Assembly: GCA_002304925.1 (NCBI GenBank)
Contig: DBPT01000001.1
Span: 121,732-185,731 of the forward strand
DNA from: Prolixibacteraceae bacterium UBA1413
Lineage (GTDB): Bacteria > Bacteroidota > Bacteroidia > Bacteroidales > Prolixibacteraceae
Reading direction: 5' to 3'
Length of the DNA stretch: 64,000 bases
The notes under the pieces are model-generated. The model made no database searches. It saw only the letters and a list, made by a program, of their open reading frames with translations, and had not been told where the DNA came from. The position numbers and the translations under genes were made by a program. The first letter of the stretch is position 1, and the number at the start of each line of letters is the position of its first letter. Below, piece by piece: positions 8,336 to 17,456 of this stretch.

Positions 8336-9943
8336 TTAATCGAAGCTTACCAGCAGCTGGTTATACTGATTGTTGTCGAGGATGACTTCCAGAGCTTTTT
8401 TGATCATATCATCATCCTGGTTGTAAACCTCATAGAAGTTTTCAGCAGCATAGAGGTTCCGGGCCAAGTATGACTTGATTTCCTTCTTTATCAAATGAAG
8501 GGTAAACTCAAGGCTCTCCTGGTCACGGGGAATACCTTCCTTTTCCCCGGAAGCGACGATGGCCTCTATCATATTGTCGCCGGGGGTGAAATTGTCGAGG
8601 AATTTCCGGAAATCAGGGTATGTCTTCAGCAGGCCGGAGCGGTTCTGGTCCAAATAGTCAAGGGTATAGTTGTAAGTTATGTTGCTCCTTTGCAAGCGGT
8701 TAATGTAACGGTACAGGGAGGAGGTATCCATCGGGACAAAGATATCGGGCATGATTCCGCCACCGCCATAAACGGTGCGGTTTGTTTCCAGAGTTTTGTA
8801 TTTCAGTGAGTCAGGGAAGGAGATACTATCGGCGTAAAACATTTCCCCCCTTTTCATCCTTTTCTCGTAGTCGGTGCGGTAATCTTCCACCCCGTTTTCG
8901 TAAGGTTTCTGAATACACCGGCCGCTGGGGGTGTAATAATGGGCGGTGGTCAGTCTGACCATTGATCCGTCGGTAAGATAGTAAGGCTGTTGCACCAATC
9001 CTTTGCCATAGGATCTCCTTCCGATGATGACGCCGCGATCCCAGTCCTGGATGGCGCCGGCAACAATTTCGCTGGCCGAGGCTGAATTTTCGTTCACCAG
9101 GATGACCAGTTTGCCGTTTTCAAAGGCACCGCTGTTGGTGGCTTTGTATTCTTTCCGCGGATTGTTGAGCCCCTCGGTGTAAACAATCATTTTTCCCGCG
9201 GAGAGGAATTCTTCCACCAGGTCGGTGGCTGCCTGGAGATACCCTCCTCCGTTGTTGCGAAGATCCAGGACCAGGTTCTTCATCTTCTCTTTCTGCAATG
9301 CCGTAATGGCGGTCCTGAATTCTTCGATTGTCGTGGCCGAAAACCGGTTGAGCTTGATATAGCCAGTCTCCTTATCGAGCATATAGGAGGCATCGAGGCT
9401 GTTGATCGGAATTTTATCGCGGATAATGGTGAAATCAAGCAACTCTCCCACATTTTTGCGCTGAATTCTGACCAACACGGTGGTTCCCTTCTCTCCACGC
9501 AGTTTTTCAAATACGTCATTGTTGGTGAGTCCTATTCCTGCCACATTTTTCCCGTCTATATAGAGAATGCGGTCGCCCGGAATGATGCCGTTCTTTTCGG
9601 AAGGACCTCCGGGAATTACGGAGACGACCAGAAGGGTGTCCCTGTAAATGTTGAAGGATATGCCTATCCCTTCAAAGTTGCCTTTCAGGGGTTCATTCAT
9701 TTTGTCCACTTCAGCCTTTGAAATGTATACGGAATGGGGATCCAGCTCCTGAAGCAGCGAGGTGATCGCTTTCTCCGTAAGGCGTTCCAGATTTGTGGTG
9801 TCGACGTAATAGGATTCTACAAGCCTGAGCAACCTTCCGAATTTCAGCGTGTTTTCCTGCGATCTCTGACCCAGGGAATGCCTTCCCGGGAACAGGAAGA
9901 AAATGGATAAGAAGAGGAGCGTATAGAACTTTTTTACTTTCAT
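8336..9943 (-). CDS. S41 family C-terminal processing peptidase (CtpA/Prc)
   Basis: A periplasmic serine protease of 535 residues. An N-terminal signal peptide (KKFYTLLFLSIFFLFPG) is followed by a PDZ domain (PGGPSEKNGIIPGDRILYI) and the S41 catalytic core. The nucleophile is the Ser in NENSASASEIVAGA, and the base Lys is in RSYGKGLVQQP. It is expected to trim or degrade periplasmic proteins. A clear ribosome site (AAAGGAG) sits eight bases before the ATG. The guaA remnant lies just upstream on the same strand, which suggests an ancestral guaA-prc neighbourhood. Confidence 0.93.
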   Translation of the reverse strand: MKVKKFYTLLFLSIFFLFPGRHSLGQRSQENTLKFGRLLRLVESYYVDTTNLERLTEKAITSLLQELDPHSVYISKAEVDKMNEPLKGNFEGIGISFNIYRDTLLVVSVIPGGPSEKNGIIPGDRILYIDGKNVAGIGLTNNDVFEKLRGEKGTTVLVRIQRKNVGELLDFTIIRDKIPINSLDASYMLDKETGYIKLNRFSATTIEEFRTAITALQKEKMKNLVLDLRNNGGGYLQAATDLVEEFLSAGKMIVYTEGLNNPRKEYKATNSGAFENGKLVILVNENSASASEIVAGAIQDWDRGVIIGRRSYGKGLVQQPYYLTDGSMVRLTTAHYYTPSGRCIQKPYENGVEDYRTDYEKRMKRGEMFYADSISFPDSLKYKTLETNRTVYGGGGIMPDIFVPMDTSSLYRYINRLQRSNITYNYTLDYLDQNRSGLLKTYPDFRKFLDNFTPGDNMIEAIVASGEKEGIPRDQESLEFTLHLIKKEIKSYLARNLYAAENFYEVYNQDDDMIKKALEVILDNNQYNQLLVSFD

Positions 9944-10396
9944 GTTGTTCTCCTTTGCTGTTACATTAAATTGTTAAAACTACATTTCAGGTGGCCCCGG
10001 TTTATATATGAAATGCCAAAACGGACTGCGAATATCGTGCCAACACAGCGGGTATTCCTGGTTCATAAAAATGGTTGAACGGATGGATCTTGCAGTACAC
10101 ATTCAGTTCGCGGATGCGAAGCCCGATAAGCTGCGTGCTTTGAGACCCGAAATCAAGGATCAAGATTATTTCCTGCATACATTCTGTCGAATCAATGGAA
10201 CAAAGATATCCCAACTCGGCAGAACTGCAAAAAAAAACCAACAGGTTTATTTTCAGTCAGTGACTTACGGAAAACTCATGGTGCGTTGAGTTGATTAGTC
10301 AGGGGACAAACCATCACCGACAAATTTATTATTACTTTTGTGATGGTTCCGGATGGAACAATTTTCGTTGATTAGAACGTTGGTTAGAAAATATGT
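9944..10396. other. 453-base gap holding a guaA remnant and divergent promoters
   Basis: This is the only gap above 300 bases without an intact gene. It holds the guaA 5' fragment on the minus strand (10016-10178), the prc ribosome site, and upstream sequence for the LysM gene. TACTTTTG at 10333-10340 matches the Bacteroides -7 box, but the TTTG expected about 20 bases before it is not present. I saw nothing else. Confidence 0.6.
10016..10178 (-). pseudogene. guaA: guaA 5' remnant (GMP synthase, glutaminase N-terminus)
   Basis: From ATG at 10178 the frame reads MQEIILILDFGSQSTQLIG, then LRIRELNVYCKIHPFN. This is the start of the class I glutamine amidotransferase domain of GMP synthase: the ILDFGSQ-TQLI and REL-VYC-IHPFN signatures are unmistakable. 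After about 40 residues (near 10060) the likeness stops; about 13 unrelated codons lead to a stop at 10016-10018. The catalytic Cys region and the whole ATP-pyrophosphatase part are absent, so no GMP synthase activity is possible. It lies between prc and the LysM-PBP1 gene. I infer that guaA was lost from here by deletion and must be encoded elsewhere, unless the cell takes up guanine. Confidence 0.8.
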
Positions 10397-12661
10397 ATGA
10401 TGGTGCGTCAACTATTAATCGCCTTATTTTTGAGTTGTTTCCTGATTTCTCTTCAGGCTCAGGAATCTGCCGGGGACAAAAAGATTGTTGAAGCCGGTCA
10501 GCGCTATGTCATTCACCGGGTAAAAGCCGGGGAGACCCTCTATTCCATTGGGAGAAGGTATCAGGTGTCCCTGGAAGAGATTTCGAAGCATAATCCTCAG
10601 GCGACAGGTATCCTGAAACCCGGTGATGTTCTGAAAATTCCGGAGAAAGAGAGTGCTCTTCCCGAAGCAGTGACTCCCGCGGATCAATATGATATTCATA
10701 TCATTCTGCATAAGGTACAGCGGAAAGAGACCTTGTATTTCATTTCCCGGAAGTATGGTGCGACGATAGATGAAATTCTGGCATACAATCCGGGGCTTTC
10801 AAAGCTCAGGCGGGGGGAAACCATCAGGATTCCGCAGCGGATAACTTCCGACGGGGTGCAGGTACAGCGCCTTCCTTCCGCTGCCGGTGAAGGTAGCGGA
10901 TCGGTAACCCACTGGGTTCAGCCGGGAGAAACCCTCTATTCAATATCCCGCCGATATGGCATTTCTGTGGAAGCCCTTGTAGAACAAAATCCGCATGCAG
11001 CTGAACTCAAGTCGGGAATGAGGCTCACCATTGCCAGAGGAGGGGCAAAACCGGATACTTCTGCGGATAAGACAACTGAATATGTCAATCACACCATCTC
11101 AGCCGGAGAAACCCTCTATTCGCTCTGCCGGAAGTACAACATAACCGCCGAAGATCTTGTCAGGCTGAATCCTGTCCTTGAAAAATCATTTAAAACGGGT
11201 ACCGTCTTGCGGATTCCCCGGGTCGTTGAAACTCCCGAACGCGGTTCAGCACTTTCTGAATCAAATGAGATCTTTCATATTGTCACCAGCGGTGAAACAC
11301 TATACGGGTTAGCCGGCATATACCAGGTTGCTGTTGAGGACATTGAGAGAAGGAATCCCTTTCTCTCAAGCAGGTCGCCCAGAATCGGGGATACCCTTCG
11401 CATTTTATCACCTCTAACACAGGTACTGGTAAAAGATGAAACTGAGGAAAGAGCACCCGCCACATCGGAATGCAAGGGCATACACCGCGATGCAGGCAGA
11501 TCCGTCCGCATTGCCGTGCTTTTGCCGATCATGCTGGAATCGAACCGCAATCTCAATGCTGAATTCCTTTCGGGCCGTAATTCAGAGCACCAGGACGACT
11601 CGGCAAAGGTTACACCAAAACCGGAAGGTTATATCAGGTTTCAGGGAAGCAGTGAGAATTTTATCCACTTCTACGAAGGGGTTTTACTCGCTGTAGATTC
11701 TTTGAGGCAGATGGGAATAAAAGCGGAATTGGATGTTTTTGATACCGAGCAGAGGTCATCAAAAGTGAAAAGCCTGGTATCGTCAGGGAAACTCGATCGT
11801 GCTGATCTTATTATCGGACCCGTATTCCCAAATGAGCAGAAGGAAATCGCCGACTTTGCCATAAACAGGAAGATTCCCGTCGTTTCTCCGCTTTCTGGTT
11901 CCGACGAAATAAGCAGCAGGAACCCCTGGTTTTTCCAGGTCAATCCTTCCCGTGATTTCATTGATGCTGAAAGAGCAAAATATGTTGTGTCAGCCTATAA
12001 AAGCAGTAACATTCTCGTGCTTGAAACCGGAAGTTCAGGGAATGATGCGCAAAAGGAGAAGGAGTTGATTCAGGGCGTGCTTGCAAAAGCCGATACGTCA
12101 CACAACGCATCAACGGTCAGGATGGTGAACTACCGCAGGGATGGTTACACCGGGCTCAGGAATGCCATGATGAAGGAAAGGAAGAATGTGGTCATCATCC
12201 CCTCTGACAATGAAGCGGAAGTCAGTGTTGCCGTTTCCAACATGAAGGCATTGTCGGCGGCTTTTGACGTTACATTGATCGGGTCGAACCGTTTCCCGAT
12301 GTTTGAAAGCATCAACCCGGAACATTTTCATTACGGACGCCTGGAATTTCTGACCCCCTATTGGCCTGATTATCAGAATAATGTAACGCGTTCTTTTGTA
12401 CATAAATTCAGAAATTATTTCAAGACCGAACCCAACCAGTTCAGCATGCAAGGGTATGACGTAACTTTCTTTTTCGGGAAGGCGTTGAGTGATTTCGGAA
12501 AGGATTTCCGGGCATGCATTCCGCATGCGTCGGAGCATCTGGTGCAGGGATCCTACCATTTTTCCCAGCGTCCGCCAGGGGGATTTATAAACGACGGGTT
12601 GCTTTTGATTTTGTATACAAGTGATTTTCAGATAGTAAGAAAAAACAAGGGCATCCATTGA
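10397..12661 (+). CDS. LysM-repeat protein with periplasmic-binding-protein type 1 domain
   Basis: A 754-residue exported protein. The signal peptide (LLIALFLSCFLISLQAQ) is followed by five LysM repeats over about residues 35-340, each with a GETLYSI-type start and an NP-L-x-G middle, which bind peptidoglycan. The last 380 residues form a PBP type 1 fold (VRIAVLLPIML, then DLIIGPVFPNEQKEIADFA). The pairing is common in Bacteroidota; its ligand is unknown, and a role in sensing or shaping the cell wall is only inferred. The gene ends inside a bidirectional terminator shared with rocD. Confidence 0.9.
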   Translation: MMVRQLLIALFLSCFLISLQAQESAGDKKIVEAGQRYVIHRVKAGETLYSIGRRYQVSLEEISKHNPQATGILKPGDVLKIPEKESALPEAVTPADQYDIHIILHKVQRKETLYFISRKYGATIDEILAYNPGLSKLRRGETIRIPQRITSDGVQVQRLPSAAGEGSGSVTHWVQPGETLYSISRRYGISVEALVEQNPHAAELKSGMRLTIARGGAKPDTSADKTTEYVNHTISAGETLYSLCRKYNITAEDLVRLNPVLEKSFKTGTVLRIPRVVETPERGSALSESNEIFHIVTSGETLYGLAGIYQVAVEDIERRNPFLSSRSPRIGDTLRILSPLTQVLVKDETEERAPATSECKGIHRDAGRSVRIAVLLPIMLESNRNLNAEFLSGRNSEHQDDSAKVTPKPEGYIRFQGSSENFIHFYEGVLLAVDSLRQMGIKAELDVFDTEQRSSKVKSLVSSGKLDRADLIIGPVFPNEQKEIADFAINRKIPVVSPLSGSDEISSRNPWFFQVNPSRDFIDAERAKYVVSAYKSSNILVLETGSSGNDAQKEKELIQGVLAKADTSHNASTVRMVNYRRDGYTGLRNAMMKERKNVVIIPSDNEAEVSVAVSNMKALSAAFDVTLIGSNRFPMFESINPEHFHYGRLEFLTPYWPDYQNNVTRSFVHKFRNYFKTEPNQFSMQGYDVTFFFGKALSDFGKDFRACIPHASEHLVQGSYHFSQRPPGGFINDGLLLILYTSDFQIVRKNKGIH

Positions 12662-12673
12662 TGCCCTTGTTTT
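12642..12673. terminator. Bidirectional intrinsic terminator between the LysM gene and rocD
   Basis: A perfect 14-base stem (12642-12655 with 12660-12673) closes a four-base loop. It has A4 on the left and T4 on the right, so it can stop transcription from both convergent genes. It overlaps the last codons of the LysM gene. Confidence 0.85.
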
Positions 12674-13896
12674 CAGATCCCCATCTCCCGGAAAGACTTT
12701 TTAATCAGGCCGATGGCATCGCGTATCTGTTCTTCGTTGATCACCAGTGGCGGGGTGAACCTGATAATATGTTCATGCGTGGGTTTGGCAATGACTCCGT
12801 TTTCTTTCATTCTCAGGCAGATATCCCAAGCTGATTTTGGAAGATCGGGTTTTATGGCCACAGCGTTGAGAAGTCCTTTCCCCCTTACGGTTTCAATCAT
12901 CTCCGACTGGATGGATTTCATTTCCGATCTGAATATCTCACCCAGTTTTTCCGCATTGTCAGCCATTTTTTCGTCGATCAGCACGTTGAGTGCGGTGATG
13001 GCTATGGTGGCGGCCATGGGATTTCCCCCGTAGGTACTGCCATGTTCGCCGGGACGGATGGTCAGCATGATTTCATCGTCGGCGAGGACGCATGACACGG
13101 GGAAGGTGCCTCCTGACAATGCTTTCCCCAGGATGAGGATGTCAGGTCTCACATTTTCGTGGTTGCAGGCGAGCATTTTACCGGTACGGCCCAGCCCGGT
13201 TTGTACTTCATCGGCAATAAAAAGAACTTGGTGTTTTTTGCAAACTTCGGCGGCTTTGGCAAGATAGCCGTCCTCTGGAACATATACCCCGGCTTCGGCC
13301 TGGATCGGTTCCACGAGAAATCCCGCCACATGCGGATCCTTCAGCGCATTTTCGAGTGCTCCGATGTCGTTGTAAGGGATGTTAATAAATCCCGGAGTGA
13401 AAGGACCGTAATCGTTGTAGGCATCGGGATCGGATGACATGGAGATGATGGTAATGGTGCGCCCATGGAAGTTCCCGTCGCACACCGCAATTTTTGCATC
13501 ATTACGTGGGATCCCTTTGACTTTGTAAGCCCACTTCCTGCAGAGTTTGAGGGCAGTCTCAACTGCCTCAGCCCCCGAATTCATCGGCAGCATCTTGTCG
13601 TAGCCGAAAAGTTTCGTCATATACTCTTCCCATTCCCCCAGCAGATTGTTATAAAAAGCTCTGGAAGTCAGCGTCAGTTTGGAAGCCTGTCCGGTCAGGG
13701 CTTTGATGATCCGGGGATGGCAATGCCCTTGATTGACTGCGGAATAGGCGGAGAGAAAATCATAATAACGATTCCCTTCGACATCCCAGACAAAAACACC
13801 TTCGCCCTTTTCCAAAACCACCGGAAGCGGATGGTAATTGTGAGCCCCGTAGCGCTCTTCACGTTCTATAAAATCATGTGATGTCATTTTACTCAT
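12673..13896 (-). CDS. rocD: Ornithine--oxo-acid transaminase
   Basis: A class III PLP aminotransferase that converts ornithine and 2-oxoglutarate to glutamate semialdehyde and glutamate. The ornithine-type N-terminus (ERYGAHNYHPLPVVLEKGEG) distinguishes it from acetylornithine and GABA enzymes. The cofactor Asp is in FIADEVQTGLGRTG and the PLP lysine in LGKALSGG. The length of 407 residues is normal. It is read alone, with a good sigma promoter upstream (13922-13952) and a strong terminator at its end. It could feed on ornithine made by arginine catabolism. Confidence 0.95.
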   Translation of the reverse strand: MSKMTSHDFIEREERYGAHNYHPLPVVLEKGEGVFVWDVEGNRYYDFLSAYSAVNQGHCHPRIIKALTGQASKLTLTSRAFYNNLLGEWEEYMTKLFGYDKMLPMNSGAEAVETALKLCRKWAYKVKGIPRNDAKIAVCDGNFHGRTITIISMSSDPDAYNDYGPFTPGFINIPYNDIGALENALKDPHVAGFLVEPIQAEAGVYVPEDGYLAKAAEVCKKHQVLFIADEVQTGLGRTGKMLACNHENVRPDILILGKALSGGTFPVSCVLADDEIMLTIRPGEHGSTYGGNPMAATIAITALNVLIDEKMADNAEKLGEIFRSEMKSIQSEMIETVRGKGLLNAVAIKPDLPKSAWDICLRMKENGVIAKPTHEHIIRFTPPLVINEEQIRDAIGLIKKSFREMGI

Positions 13897-13921
13897 ACTT
13901 CTGTTTTTAAGGATTTAAATG

Positions 13922-13952
13922 CAGATATACGATTTATTTGACGGATTACAAA
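13922..13952 (-). promoter_or_regulatory. Bacteroides-type promoter of rocD
   Basis: On the minus strand TTTG (13949-13952) and TATATCTG (13922-13929) are separated by 19 bases. This fits the Bacteroides consensus TTTG-N19-21-TAnnTTTG with one mismatch. It ends 26 bases before the rocD ATG. Confidence 0.6.
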
Positions 13953-14039
13953 AGACATTTGTCACCAGGGTCATATGTTATAGAATATATGATCTTTGGT
14001 CATTCCGCTGGGGGTGTTTTCAGGGAACCAAAAAGGGTT

Positions 14040-16100
14040 TTATTTCCAAAACCGCACGATCAGGGCTTCGGCGGTCAGAAAGAGAAGTGCAAAAGCAAGG
14101 AACCATTTCCATAGTTTCATGCCATCGTAAATTTCGCTGAGAATTTCTGAAAACTGGCGGTCACCCTCTTCAATCACCATTGTGTTTTTCAGATGATACC
14201 TGTCGATGGCAGCGATGATCTCTCCGGGGGAGAGGCAGGCAGGATCGGACTCTTTCCGGTCATAATTCATGGAAATGGCATCTGCGACAGTGCCCCCGGC
14301 GGTCACCCGGTAATGTCCGGCGATGCTGAAAAAATCATTCAGCATAATCTTCAACCTGTTTCCTTCCGACACCGAATATTCAGGTATAAATTCCTGTTCC
14401 GCAGGCGTTTTTATGGTGATGGATGATACTTCCGCGATGTTTTGTCTGCTGAGTGTCGCCTGCGATTCCCTGCCGATGGTGTAAGCTATTTTTTGTCGGG
14501 GAAGGCTGTTGATTACCAGGCTGTAGAGGGTGGGAACAAAGAGAATGTGCCGTGCAAATTCATCATTTTCAGGAGAGAGGGGGAAGCTGAAAACAATCAG
14601 GTTTCCATCGCCGGCTGGCTGAATGGCAACAGCTTTGGCCTTGTTCCGGAACCAGAGAAGCTTCGTTTCAGGGATCCTGGTATCTTCCGAGAAGATAAAA
14701 CTACCGTAAATCCGGGGAAGATCGGCATCCTCGGTAATATTCCTGAAAACCTGATCGTACACGGGGTGCCGCCATTCAATGCCTGAAATATTCTGACGGG
14801 CGGTGTCAATTCCTGTAATCCTGTTGGCATTCAGGATGCCGAGGAAGTTATTGTAGCTTTCAGTCTTTCCGTCGGTTTCGGGAAAAAATACCACCGTAGC
14901 CCCGTTTTCAGCAGCCTTTTTTAACTCACCGATGATTCCGGAACTCAGTGATTTCATATTGACAAGGAAAATTGTATTGTAGCTGCCGAGCCTGCTTACC
15001 TGGAGATTTTCTGATGAAGCCTCCTCAAAAATGACATAGTCATCCCCAGAAAAGAGGGCGCGGAGGTAAGGCATCCCTGATCGGGTTTCAGGTCCCGAAT
15101 CATATATGGCAAGGGCTTTCAGTGAGGGTTGGACCGTGTAGTTCAGGTAATAACTGTTGTCATGGACGTACGGATAATCAGAGATTTCAGCATAACCCGA
15201 CTGAATTCCGCTGTTTATGTTCATATATTTCAATTCCACAACCTGCTCTCCGCCGGCTTCAATGTTGAAGTTGCCGAGTGCCTTCAGGGTATCGTTCAGG
15301 TAAAATTTGACGGGGAGATTCTGGTATACTTCCTTAGAACGGTTTATCACCTTAACCTGAAGCCTCTCTTCCTGTCCCAGCTTATGCGCCGGAAATTCCA
15401 TCCAACAGGAGTCAATGTACAGGTTGGCGGTAATTTCCGGGGTCACGGGAAGAAAATAGTTTACTCTGCCTGAATCTTCTTTGAAATCTTCCAGATCGGT
15501 GGTCCCCGACTGAAAATCACTGATGAAATAAGCTGTCATATCAGCTCCGGTCCCTATTTGCTCTGCATTCAGGGTTAACCGGTCGCTGATGCGTGACAGG
15601 TTGAGGGACTTTGGAGAACTCCCGATTTCACTGACCTGACGGATGAATTGTTCCCTGTTGAAAATGTGCTGATGCTGGGGCATCAAATCATTGGTGATCA
15701 GCATGAAGCGTGTATCGGGAGGATAGGCTCCTGCAATTTCAATGGCTTTGTTGCGCGAGAATTCCAGCAACTGACCCCTTGTCGAAAGTGCATTCATGCT
15801 GAAGGAATTGTCGATATAAACCGCAACAGTACCGTTGGTCCGGGCGGCGGTCCTGTTTTCTGACGGCAGGTAAGGCTGTGCAAAAACAAACACCAGGGAG
15901 GAGATGGCCAAAATCCGCGAAAGCAGGATCAGCAGGTTTTTTAACCTTGATTTTTTCCGGGACTCTTTCCTGATGTTTTTCAGATAATTCACATTGCTGA
16001 AGTAGACCGTCGTAAACCGCCTGAAGCTGAACAGGTGGATTAGTATGGGAATGATCACCGCGAAAAGAGCAAATAAAAATACGGGGTGTAGAAACTTCAT
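14040..16100 (-). CDS. BatA/vWA-type membrane protein
   Basis: A 686-residue protein that starts with the BatA double-membrane-helix domain (MKFLHPVFLFALFAVIIPI, then LLILLSRILAISSLVFVFAQ). A von Willebrand A-like domain follows (VAVYIDNSFSMN, a MIDAS-like DxSxS variant). A large periplasmic beta-rich region comes next, and the protein ends with one membrane helix. In Bacteroidota such proteins accompany MoxR/BatABCDE stress systems, but no MoxR ATPase is nearby. The function is unproven. The gene stands alone, and its upstream region holds the rubredoxin remnant. Confidence 0.85.
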   Translation of the reverse strand: MKFLHPVFLFALFAVIIPILIHLFSFRRFTTVYFSNVNYLKNIRKESRKKSRLKNLLILLSRILAISSLVFVFAQPYLPSENRTAARTNGTVAVYIDNSFSMNALSTRGQLLEFSRNKAIEIAGAYPPDTRFMLITNDLMPQHQHIFNREQFIRQVSEIGSSPKSLNLSRISDRLTLNAEQIGTGADMTAYFISDFQSGTTDLEDFKEDSGRVNYFLPVTPEITANLYIDSCWMEFPAHKLGQEERLQVKVINRSKEVYQNLPVKFYLNDTLKALGNFNIEAGGEQVVELKYMNINSGIQSGYAEISDYPYVHDNSYYLNYTVQPSLKALAIYDSGPETRSGMPYLRALFSGDDYVIFEEASSENLQVSRLGSYNTIFLVNMKSLSSGIIGELKKAAENGATVVFFPETDGKTESYNNFLGILNANRITGIDTARQNISGIEWRHPVYDQVFRNITEDADLPRIYGSFIFSEDTRIPETKLLWFRNKAKAVAIQPAGDGNLIVFSFPLSPENDEFARHILFVPTLYSLVINSLPRQKIAYTIGRESQATLSRQNIAEVSSITIKTPAEQEFIPEYSVSEGNRLKIMLNDFFSIAGHYRVTAGGTVADAISMNYDRKESDPACLSPGEIIAAIDRYHLKNTMVIEEGDRQFSEILSEIYDGMKLWKWFLAFALLFLTAEALIVRFWK

Positions 16101-16141
16101 AAATCAGAATTATCTTCCTGCCGGTTGTTTGGCTGGCAAAA

Positions 16142-16288
16142 ATAATAAATTCTTTCTGCAATTACCTCCCCGAAGACGAGGATCCCTCCGAAGGAATCCC
16201 TCAGGGTACGCCCTTCGGCAATCTTCCCGAAAATTACCGTTGTCCGCTTTGTAACGCGGGAAAGGAGTATGTCAGACCTTTATTCTGA
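16142..16288 (+). pseudogene. Rubredoxin remnant lacking its N-terminus
   Basis: In this frame the plus strand reads NYLPEDEDPSEGIPQGTPF, then GNLPENYRCPLCNAGKEYV, to a TGA at 16286-16288. This is the second half of a rubredoxin: the DPSEGI-PGTPF-LP loop and the second iron ligand pair CPLC. The open frame runs back only to a stop at 16100-16102 and has no usable start. The first ligand pair (CxxCGY) is reduced to one Cys (F-C-N-Y), so iron cannot be held by four Cys. It lies between the BatA-like gene and the CDGSH gene. I read it as a decayed gene with a lost 5' end. Confidence 0.72.
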
Positions 16289-16299
16289 CGCACACAGAT

Positions 16300-16536
16300 T
16301 TAAAGTGTTTTGTGTGTGCCGTCACAAAACGGTTTGTTGCCCGAATGCTTGCAATTACAAAGCCAGGCTTCCCTTTTTTCCCCGATTTCAAATTTCAACG
16401 GGGTAATTCCCGTTCCTTTGTGCGCACCGTTGCAAAAGGGTTGGTTGGTACTCAAACCGCAGGCACACCAGAAATAGGTGCCCGGTTCCAGGGTCACCCG
16501 AACGGGTTTCTTGTCAAAAATCTCAGGTTCGCTCAT
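16300..16536 (-). CDS. Double CDGSH-type iron-sulfur protein
   Basis: A 78-residue cytoplasmic protein with two [2Fe-2S]-binding CDGSH motifs: CACGLSTNQPFCNGAH and CNCKHSGNKPFCDGTH. Each motif has the three Cys and one His ligands. The first has Asn where the consensus has Asp, which is seen in other double-motif members. It probably carries electrons or clusters; the partner is unknown. It ends 12 bases from the end of the convergent rubredoxin remnant. Confidence 0.92.
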   Translation of the reverse strand: MSEPEIFDKKPVRVTLEPGTYFWCACGLSTNQPFCNGAHKGTGITPLKFEIGEKREAWLCNCKHSGNKPFCDGTHKTL

Positions 16537-16701
16537 CTTTACCGATTTTTATCGTAAAATACAACAGATTTCAATATCGGACCCTTAAAGTACACTTTTT
16601 CCCGGAGAATCATTGCATTTTCCCCAGAATTTCCTTCAGTCCGGTCAGTGGGGAGGTAACAGATTATTGTCTATTTTCGGGGAAAAACCACAATGAAGAA
16701 A

Positions 16702-16721
16702 TCCTGTTTTAACACACAGGA
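16702..16721 (-). terminator. Weak hairpin after folE
   Basis: TCCTGT and ACAGGA pair across an eight-base loop, followed on the minus strand by a TTTCTTC tract. It lies 35 bases after the folE stop. The stem is short, so this is only a possible terminator. Confidence 0.3.
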
Positions 16722-16755
16722 CCTGCGATTGAAGCGGCTTTGGAAAAATGGAGAA

Positions 16756-17379
16756 TCAGGAGAGTTTCGACCCGATCAGTTTGATGAATTCATCGCGGGT
16801 GGCCACACGTTCAAAAGCTCCGGTAAAATCAGAGGTAGTGGTGATAGAGTGTTGTTTCTGGATACCCCGCATCTGCATGCAGAGATGATGGGCTTCGATG
16901 ACCACGGCCACACCCAGGGGTTTCAGCGTATCCTGGATGCACTCCTTGATCTGAGAGGTAAGCCTTTCCTGCACCTGAAGCCTCCTGGCGTAAACATCCA
17001 CCACCCGCGCAATCTTGCTCAGTCCGGTGATATACCCGTTGGGAATGTAAGCCACGTGCGCCTTGCCGATAAACGGGAGCAGATGGTGTTCGCACATGGA
17101 ATAAATCTCGATATCCTTGACAATTACCATCTGCCGGTAATCCTCTTTGAACATGGCGGATTTGAGGATGTCGACGGGATTCATTTCATATCCCTGAAGC
17201 AGGAACTGCATGGCTTTGGCAACCCGGTGAGGCGTTTTGACAAGTCCTTCGCGGTGGGGGTCTTCCCCAAGCAGAGAGAGGATCTTTTCATAGTGGAGAG
17301 CGATTTCTGCCAGTTTTGCCGGATCGTAACGGTCTATTCTTTGATAACTGCTGTTATTGTTGTTTAAGGAGACTTCCAT
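16756..17379 (-). CDS. folE: GTP cyclohydrolase I
   Basis: It opens the guanine ring of GTP to give dihydroneopterin triphosphate, the first step of folate and pterin synthesis. The zinc-binding and active-site signature SMCEHHLLPFIGKAHVAYIP is complete, as is the later GLSKIARVVDVYARRLQVQE motif. The length of 207 residues is normal. It diverges from mqnB across a gap of 77 bases that must hold both promoters. Confidence 0.96.
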   Translation of the reverse strand: MEVSLNNNNSSYQRIDRYDPAKLAEIALHYEKILSLLGEDPHREGLVKTPHRVAKAMQFLLQGYEMNPVDILKSAMFKEDYRQMVIVKDIEIYSMCEHHLLPFIGKAHVAYIPNGYITGLSKIARVVDVYARRLQVQERLTSQIKECIQDTLKPLGVAVVIEAHHLCMQMRGIQKQHSITTTSDFTGAFERVATRDEFIKLIGSKLS

Positions 17380-17456
17380 AGCGCCGAATCAATAAATCAT
17401 TTGCAAAGATTAACCTTTTTTCATAAAATCAGTATGAATGAATAGAATTATTAGAG

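Noticed and set aside
10002..10241. 79-residue ORF taken as a whole gene
   Set aside because: Only residues 22-60 or so are GMP synthase; the rest before ATG 10178 and after about 10060 has no likeness, so it is annotated as a remnant.
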